22,102 nucleotides of DNA from Zygnema cylindricum. Its lineage: Eukaryota; Streptophyta; Zygnematophyceae; Zygnematales; Zygnemataceae. How positions within the stretch are numbered: the first letter of the stretch is position 1; each line of letters opens with the position of its first letter. The DNA lies in the NCBI GenBank assembly GCA_037447655.1, contig JBBHKE010000097.1, positions 56,178 through 78,279 of the forward strand. Reading direction: 5' to 3'. This document shows positions 16,938 through 22,102 of this stretch, piece by piece. The position numbers were made by a program, and so were the translations under genes. The notes below the pieces were generated by a model. The model was given only the letters and a program-made list of their open reading frames with translations. It had not been told where the DNA came from and made no database searches.

Positions 16938-17989
16938 GGGTGGAATGGAGGGAGATACGTCGAGGACAGAACAACCGCAGGGGACGCGGATCCAACATTT
17001 GGGTTGGCAGGTGGTGGATTTGGTGAGGGGTAGAAATAATTAGGAGTGTGGTACCACCGCGGTGGTGGAGGGCCGTACGGAAGGTAGTCCGCCGTCGCGT
17101 GCGCCGCATGACCAGGTGGCGGCGTGGCGGCATTGGGGTACGCAAAGGACTTCGAATTTGGATTTGCGTGGGGAAGTCCTCGTGGTCCCCTAGCCGCACG
17201 TTCTTTTTCCCGTTTCTTGGCCAATGCGGGACACGCGTCCACCACGTGGTTGCGCTCTTTGCAATATTTGCAGAAGAGTGGAGATCCTGCAAGATTCTGA
17301 GATTTCTTTGGGGAAGAGACAAACAACGCTGACCCATCACTAGAAACGACAGGTTTGTTAAGATTAAAGCGAGTTTACTCATGTAAAAGACGATTAGTAA
17401 GATCGGATAGCGTGACAGTGGAGGCATCCGTACTAACTGTACTTGCAAAAGAGTCAAAAGAGATAGGTAAACCACCCAAAATTGTACTTATGAGATCCTC
17501 ATGAGTAATCGTGTAATTAATACTTTTTAGGCGGCCGGCCAACGATTCAATTCGTTGAATAAAGACAAGCATGGTCTCCTTTTGATCTTTTTGAGCACCG
17601 TTAAAAAGTCGACGTAGCGCTAAACGATGTGGCCAAGTGTCAGTTTCATAGGCGCTACATAAAATGCGCCACGCCTCATGTGAAGTCGTCGCTTCGCGAA
17701 TCCGATTTGCGATTTGGCCGTCCAAAGAAAGGACAAGACGAGAAAGTGCAACAGAATCTTTCTCTCGCCAAGAGTTGACAGCTGTCTGGACGGCAACAAA
17801 AGAATCATCACTGGCAGAAGGTAGAACAGGGATTGCGGCAGTGCCATTAATGTGATCCCAAATCTTTTCAAAAGAAAACAAATGCTGGACCTGAAATTTC
17901 CAGTCATAAAAATTTTCGCCTTGGAATTTAGGGACAGAGTTGGAGACAGACGAAGGGCTAGGCCCATAACCTATTGAATGTAAGGCCAT
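16838..17989 (-). pseudogene. copia-2 gag, starting inside the 5' LTR
   Basis: The ATG at 17989-17987 lies within the LTR. The frame reads through the LTR border and the primer site (MALHSIGYGPSPSS), then the gag core with FYDWKFQVQHLFSFEKIWDHI, AWRILCSAYETDTWPHRLALRRLF and LAGRLKSINYTITHEDLISTILGGLP. A TAA at about 17375 follows NRLLHE. The same frame continues with a single CCHC knuckle CKYCKERNHVVDAC (about 17250-17290) and a proline-rich linker to 16838. A start in the LTR and a primer site inside gag recall yeast Ty1. Loss of one Gln codon (CAA to TAA) would explain the stop. Confidence 0.85.
17957..17971 (-). other. Half-tRNA-type primer-binding site of copia-2
   Basis: GGTTATGGGCCTAGC on the minus strand, three bases after the LTR end. 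Eleven bases (GGTTATGGGCC) are complementary to the anticodon region of initiator tRNA-Met (GGCCCAUAACC). This is the site type used by Drosophila copia, which primes from a cut half-tRNA. The standard TGGTATCAGAGC is absent. Confidence 0.75.
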
Positions 17990-18453
17990 GACAGGCCGAA
18001 AAGTCTAATACGACAAATAATAGAGAGAGGCCAAAAGAGAAGAATAGAGGCCTGATATAGAAAAGACAGTGCAGAGTAAACGGCAAATAAGAGAACAAGG
18101 AGAAGTTTGTCGTTTGGATGTCTTTTCATTAAGTTATTTTACATAAAGACAAAATAGAGTCTTATAGTGATGAAAAACAAAAGAGTGGTCGAAAAGATAA
18201 AAAGGGGGGTCGAAAAGACTCTAAAAGGTACATCTAATGAAAGGAGTAACTTAGGACGGTACATCTAGCTACGCTAAAGCGAATAAAAGATTCCAAGAGG
18301 GATTCCTACATATACTGACAAAAGGTATGTACAGTCCATTTTATAAAGTACAGTTCACTACATAGAGTACAGAACACTAACCGTAGGAGTAAAACTAGTC
18401 GTGTAGTGACTAGGACACTAAGTAGTGTAGAATGCTTTAATTGACTTTCAACA
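17975..18453 (-). repeat. 5' LTR of copia-2
   Basis: Minus-strand TGTTGAAAGTC at 18453 to CTTACATTCA at 17975, 479 bp. It carries an extra about 20 bp (AAAGGGGGGTCGAAAAGAT-like, about 18200-18220) missing from the 3' LTR. It contains the gag start codon near its 3' end. Confidence 0.9.
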
Positions 18454-18667
18454 AAACAACACTAAACCTTCACAACCATCCATATCCATAACATTCCCTC
18501 CCGTCCAAATAAAATAGAAAAAAAACAAAGATGAGCAAAAAACTGAATACAAAACAGAAAACAAAAGGAGCAAAAAACTGAGTACAAATGACAAAAACAA
18601 CAACAGGAATAAAACTCAATACAAAAAAGAGAAAACATGAAAGAAACTTACTCTTGGTTTCTGCCCT
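18454..18667 (-). other. 3' untranslated or intronic part of the minus-strand gene
   Basis: A-rich on the plus strand with no coding frame. A strong minus-strand donor, GTAAGTTTC, follows CCAAGA about 17 bases after the stop codon at 18668, so a 3' UTR intron or a longer coding exon is possible. No satellite or CGATATAT sequence is present, unlike the other side of copia-2. Confidence 0.4.
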
Positions 18668-18762
18668 TCACCGTGCATCTCCGTTAGACATGGCACCAGC
18701 CAGATGTCCGACCTCTACAATCTTTCGACAATTTTCCCGAGCATGGCTCGTGGCACGAGTAA
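18668..18762 (-). CDS. Terminal coding exon of an unrecognised gene
   Basis: After an acceptor GGAAG the exon completes a Val codon and reads TRATSHARENCRKIVEVGHLAGAM to TGA at 18670-18668. It starts in phase 1, exactly matching the single base left by the exon at 19139-19205. The residues look like a real amphipathic, soluble protein end, but I recognise no family (an armadillo-like helix is conceivable). On the plus strand a rival reading starts MAPARCPTSTIFRQFSRAW at 18693, but it lacks an exon chain. Confidence 0.55.
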
Positions 18763-19138
18763 CTTCCAAAAGAAAAAATGAAACAAGTACAGAAAATCAG
18801 TACAGAGCAATCAGAACAATCAGAACAGGACAGAGTACAAAACACAGGATACACAACTGCGAACTAGAAAATAAATGAAATAAAAGCTGAATGTATTGCA
18901 GTAAAAAGTGTGTTTACAGCTGTAATTTGAGTTTTATTTTGAGCTCTATTGTGATTAAACGTCTAAACATTTATGCTATTTTGTTTACTTAGCTGTAAAT
19001 TACTTCTTTTCTGACAGCTGTACTTTGTAAAATTTCAGCTAAACTAAAAAATGTACAATTTCAACCAAAAACTGTTGCTGTTGAATTTCAACTAAAAACC
19101 GTATTATTTCAACTACAAAATATACAATTTCAACTAAC

Positions 19139-19205
19139 CTTTGGCTGCCATTTTTTTTTCCATCGGCTTGTTTTCGTCCAAAGTTGCAGCTGCCTTTGCC
19201 TGTTG
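19139..19205 (-). CDS. Internal exon of the unrecognised gene (Ala/Lys-rich)
   Basis: The acceptor TATTTTTTCAG and the donor GTTAGT frame 67 bases encoding QQAKAAATLDENKPMEKKMAAK plus one base. Both borders are good, and the phases fit the mini-exon upstream and the exon downstream. The intron to the next exon is 376 bp (18763-19138). Confidence 0.65.
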
Positions 19206-19297
19206 CTGAAAAAATATAAACAGAAACAAAAAAAAAGAAATCGAAATTCCGTTTTAAAACTGTGTCTTATTTATGCAAACTTAATAAAATCACTCAC

Positions 19298-19310
19298 TTT
19301 AGCAGCTGTC
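19298..19310 (-). CDS. 13-nt mini-exon of the unrecognised gene
   Basis: AGTTTTTAG acceptor, GACAGCTGCTAAA, GTGAGTG donor. It encodes the end of one codon and Thr-Ala-Ala-Lys, ends on a codon boundary, and so joins in frame to the next exon. The intron is 92 bp (19206-19297). An extension upstream cannot be excluded: the minus frame starting MYNTRALFFRRTVYDF at about 19476 runs through this place and may hold the gene start. Confidence 0.45.
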
Positions 19311-20156
19311 CTAAAAACTTAAAAATTACACAAAGGCATCGTATCAAGTTCAAAGGACAGGTGGCAAGTTGTGAGCCAGATTCACCAAATTTTGGCACAA
19401 AAGACAAACTGACACGTGAAGATAAAAAATGAAAATCATAGACAGTCCGTCTAAAAAAAAGTGCTCTCGTGTTATACATTTTCAAGCTTCTTGAAACCGA
19501 AATGCAGTTAAGCAGCAGGAAAATGACGGCAGAAAGTGACAAAAAAAAGTCTCTTTCCTCTACAAGAGAATAACAAAAAAAAAACAGCGGGTTTAAGTGA
19601 GAAGTTTTGGTGTTTAAAAGTGAACATAAAAGTAGGTACATAACTGGTGTGCGAACCTAGTATAAAGGAGGAAATAACTCTTTCAAGAACACAGTGGCAG
19701 AAAAATGAAGGTGTTTTCTTGTATGATAAAATTAGCTAACGAAAAAGTATAAACAGAAAAACAAATGAACAAGAGAGAAAACCAGGACTTAAAAACGATT
19801 TAAGGATACAACTGTTGTATCTAGGAAACGGAAAACGAGAAAGAGCGGTGGAGAGGGAGAGGAAGAGACGAGGGAGAGGTAGAAGGAGAGAGAGAGAAAC
19901 AAACCTGTGAGAATGAACGAAAAGCAAACTAAGGACTTCGCGAGAGTAAGAGTACGGGCAATCTCAGAAAGAGAATGAGAATGGATTGTAGAACAGAGAA
20001 GACAGAGGATGGGAGAATGGTACTCTGTGATAGACTTGATGCATGCCATGGATCCATGCATCATCCCATGAAACAAAGACAAAAGGCAATATTTCAACGA
20101 CAACAACGCACAACGTCTACTTGCGAACGGGCGGAAGAGCCGCGCGCGCGAATTTT
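19311..20156. other. Probable 5' region of the minus-strand gene
   Basis: No further exon could be fixed. On the minus strand a pyrimidine-rich tract (about 19905-19812, CT repeats) resembles the leader at 11849-11942 and may be a 5' UTR. Further left the minus strand has an ATG near 19476 with a basic, Arg-rich start (MYNTRALFFRRTVYDF) that could be a presequence. ATACAACTGTTGTAT (about 19806-19820) is a palindrome. Confidence 0.35.
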
Positions 20157-20278
20157 AAGATCTAACCGTCGTTTTTATGATCCACGGCCTTGAGTGTCTT
20201 AAAGCTGTTCCCCAAGTGCGCGGGATTTCATGATCTGACCGTTCGAGTTGAAGATCCACGGCTGACCGTTTCTTAAGG
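20157..20278. repeat. Imperfect 73-bp repeat with GATCTNACCG and GATCCACGGC
   Basis: Unit 1 (about 20157-20203) and unit 2 (about 20230-20278) share GATCTRACCGT, then GATCCACGGC, then TCTTAAG. Related words (ACCGTCAGATCCAC) occur in the foldback element at about 3066. Such words are common in plant intergenic DNA, a weak support for a plant-like source. Confidence 0.5.
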
Positions 20279-21113
20279 TTGTCGTTCGAGTACAGACAAG
20301 AAACCATAAGAGGCGCGAGGAGTACGACATGACAACGGACACAAAGAAATCTCAAAGTGCTCCGCGTGGCTGATAGTCACACGTGGTAGAAATTTCGTTG
20401 ACACATGGCACTGAGAGTAGAACGGCTATGGAGTGAGCTGTCAATCACATTTGTTTGTACATTCAAACGGCACGGACGTTTTTGTTGGGGCATTCAACGG
20501 CTACAAAAACGACATCCAGAAAAAGAGGAAGGGAGGTTCGGTTCGCCTGCAAACGGCAAAGGAAGAGGCGCATAGTTGTTTAATTCGTACGTAATTGGAT
20601 TTTTTTACTATTTTTTACGTAGTATTCGTCGATTTTATACTTTTCGCGAATTTCGTATAGTTTTCGCTGTACGATGTACGAAAATGTACGAAAATTGTCC
20701 CCTTGACCCTAAAAAATCCTTAAGAAAATCCTATAACGTACGAAAACAAACAGAAATGTAAGAAACTATAAGGAAAGTGTACCCTAAAAATCCTAAAAGT
20801 ACGGATAATGTAAGGCAGTTGTACCGAAATATACGAGATTGTACAAAATGTACAAAAATGTACCCTAATGACTCTAAAATTCGTACGGAAAAATTAATGC
20901 AAGGTCGGCGTCTCGGTTTGCGGCCGCTAGTACGGACGCGTTATTTCTGACGGAGTGACGTGGACACGCCCTTTGTAGCTTTCTTGAAAGTGTACATTTT
21001 CGTACGACTTTAAAACTCACCTTCTTCTTATAAATTCACACCATTTTTCGAAAAACTGACCTTTTGTTGATAAATTCGCACCCGTTTTTTGTGTGGCACG
21101 CGTTGGCTTGCAG
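20279..21113. other. Non-coding, GTAC-rich region
   Basis: CACACGTGG (about 20380) and ACACATGGCAC (about 20401) are G-box-like. From about 20585 to 21010 GTAC or GTACG words recur every 10-40 bases with A-rich spacers (TGTACGAAAA type), like a decayed tandem repeat. A clear 40-bp tandem pair lies at 21012-21051 and 21052-21091 (ACTCACCTT and ACTGACCTT, TAAATTC). No gene is recognised. Confidence 0.45.
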
Positions 21114-21296
21114 ATGGGGAGTTGAAAGAGGAAATGTTCACCATGCGCTTTGAAAGTATTATAGAGCAAGTAGTACCGTTAATTGCGGCCGATGCTGTGT
21201 TATTTCTGATTAAGTTTCACACGATTGAGATGGCTATCATAAGAGTGCATCTGTATCATAATATTTCTGAACATGTCGTACCACATCCCAAATAAA
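21114..21296 (+). CDS. Probable last exon of an unrecognised gene
   Basis: After TTGGCTTGCAG the frame reads GELKEEMFTMRFESIIEQVV, a hydrophobic stretch (PLIAADAVLFLIKF), then HTIEMAIIRVHLYHN, and stops at TAA (21294-21296). The frame is also open a little upstream, from an ATG at 21089. AATAAA overlaps the stop (CCCAAATAAATG), which suits a 3' end. No family is recognised and no upstream exon can be linked through the GTAC-rich region, so this may be a gene fragment. Confidence 0.4.
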
Positions 21297-21897
21297 TGTT
21301 TGGTTTGTAACAAAAATACCCTGGAAAGGTTTATTTCTTTGTTAAACAAAAATTTCATCTTTCGGAAATTCATTCACTAACAAATTTCAGGCTGCAACTT
21401 TTACTAGAAAACAAAAAGCTTTTCATATCAGACTGCGAACTTCATTGAGTACGATTACATGCATGAGAATATCTAAAATCATGAGATAAAAGGTTGAAGG
21501 ACCATGCAATACGAAAAAGGAGTGACAAGTTTAAGATCCGTTAGCAGTTCAGTCCGCAAACATTAAGTCACGCGGCCAAATGTTGAATGCCATAAATGAG
21601 TCAAAATGCTCATTAACGAAAATTTATGAACTTCCATTGTAAAAAGTTTGAATAGTAAGATATTGCAAAAATAGATTTGCGGTGAGGTTTCAGCACATAT
21701 TATATACGTACAAGACCTTGAAAAAACTTTGGAATTATATTTTTTTTGGAAAGGTATTTGTTTTGTAGCAGCACTCTTTTCAGACGCTGCATTTCAAAAG
21801 ACGTCAAAAACTAGGCATTAAAGAGAGAAGAATACTATATGGAGCACAGGAAATATGTGATAAAAATACACTCACTAATATTTTCTCGCATTACAGT
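21297..21897. other. Non-coding stretch, nothing recognised
   Basis: AT-rich sequence without a supported gene, RNA gene or repeat on either strand. Confidence 0.4.
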
Positions 21898-21928
21898 TAT
21901 TTGCTCCGGCACCCACATCTAGTGAAGG
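21898..21928 (+). CDS. Candidate small exon before a proline-rich exon
   Basis: CGCATTACAG, then 31 bases reading LFAPAPTSSE plus one base, then donor GTAAAAT. The next acceptor, AATTTTAG (22003), gives a 75-bp intron. In the joined phase the following pyrimidine tract reads Ser/Leu then poly-Pro. The borders are good, but the exon is tiny and pyrimidine DNA cannot contain stops, so this is weak. Confidence 0.25.
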
Positions 21929-22003
21929 TAAAATATATAATACCTACATTTATGCATAAAATCGGCAAATACACATAGTCACGATTTTGAAAACAAATTT
22001 TAG

Positions 22004-22102
22004 GCTCTCTCGCTCTCCCTCTCCCCTCCCTCTTCTCACCTCCCTATAACACCTCCCCCTCCCCCCCCCCCCCCCCCCCCCCTCCCCCCTCTCCTCCCCC
22101 TC
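22004..22102 (+). repeat. Pyrimidine / poly-C tract at the window edge
   Basis: CT-rich, then a run of 22 C (22061-22082) and further C blocks. The complementary strand has G-runs able to form G-quadruplexes. It may code poly-Pro as in formin- or extensin-like proteins if the exon at 21898 is real. The length of the C-run may be unreliable in an assembly. Confidence 0.7.

Larger units (their letters stand above)
12983..18453 (-). mobile_element. Ty1/copia retrotransposon, near full length but inactive (copia-2)
   Basis: The element has two LTRs (12983-13440 and 17975-18453), a polypurine tract, a primer site, and gag, protease, integrase, RT and RNase H in copia order on the minus strand. 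Premature stops lie at about 17375, 15386, 15119 and 14570, with frameshifts near 16750, 16075 and 15815. RT and integrase catalytic residues are changed. The LTRs differ by scattered bases and an insertion of about 20 bp in the right copy, so the insertion is not recent. No 5-bp target duplication is found (GCTAT on the left, AAACA on the right), and only the left flank is satellite. Confidence 0.93.

Noticed and set aside
16838-17040. Programmed -1 frameshift between gag and pol of copia-2 (heptamer CCCAAAT near 17005, -1 register of protease)
   Set aside because: Copia-1 also shows a -1 offset, but that is created by its own 34-bp duplication. Before the duplication its offset would be +1, and its heptamer site reads CCCAACT. 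The offset is therefore not conserved and is more simply a decay indel.
18693-18870. Plus-strand start MAPARCPTSTIFRQFSRAW as a presequence gene
   Set aside because: The minus-strand reading of the same bases fits a three-exon chain with matching phases, which is stronger evidence.
1-22102. tRNA or rRNA genes, CRISPR arrays, bacterial operons
   Set aside because: No cloverleaf with a GGTTCGA box, no rRNA-like stretch, no regularly spaced repeat array, and no Shine-Dalgarno-led compact genes. The introns and LTR elements show nuclear eukaryotic DNA.

Overview
The window is eukaryotic nuclear DNA. Introns with GT-AG borders can be read, one gene has a TATA box and a pyrimidine-rich leader, and at least three LTR retrotransposons of the Ty1/copia class are present. 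The copia proteins, a gag-only element, a bZIP-type TGACGTCA site, CACGTG cores and CpG-type decay fit a streptophyte (plant or alga) best. That placement is an inference, and another copia-rich eukaryote is possible.

Layout, left to right. Positions 1-133 are one end of a CGATATAT-rich repeat. It abuts 135-1310, a truncated copia pol/gag relic on the minus strand (copia-1). Positions 1311-3640 hold no gene but contain two inverted-repeat elements (about 2030-2505 and 2939-3147). Positions 3733-5762 are a plus-strand gene in exons: a von Willebrand A domain with a complete MIDAS, then a short helical exon, then the start of a J-domain ending at its HPD motif. The gene is cut there by a retrotransposon. 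Positions 5763-9228 are that element: LTR, gag only, LTR, then 121 bp of a second copy of the internal start, so it is a partial tandem of a pol-less (TR-GAG-like) element. Positions 9229-11800 are mostly non-coding, with small repeats and a 21-bp minisatellite. Positions 11801-12107 look like a real promoter plus first exon with a mitochondrial-type presequence. Positions 12384-12978 are a second CGATATAT repeat and a cryptic trinucleotide satellite.

Positions 12983-18453 are a nearly full-length but dead copia element on the minus strand (copia-2). It has two LTRs, a polypurine tract, a half-tRNA-type primer site and gag, protease, integrase, RT and RNase H, with about four premature stops and several frameshifts. 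Positions 18668-19310 carry the 3' coding exons of an unrecognised minus-strand gene, with three phase-consistent exons. The right end (19311-22102) is mostly non-coding, with GTAC-rich sequence, one probable last exon (21114-21296) followed by AATAAA, and a C-rich tract at the edge.

The cellular genes do not form a pathway. The story is repeated transposon insertion into and next to intron-containing genes, followed by mutational decay. The most notable items are the gag-only tandem in the J-domain gene, the TTT-TGA break in its gag, the gag start and half-tRNA primer site of copia-2, and catalytic-residue losses in both integrases and the RT.
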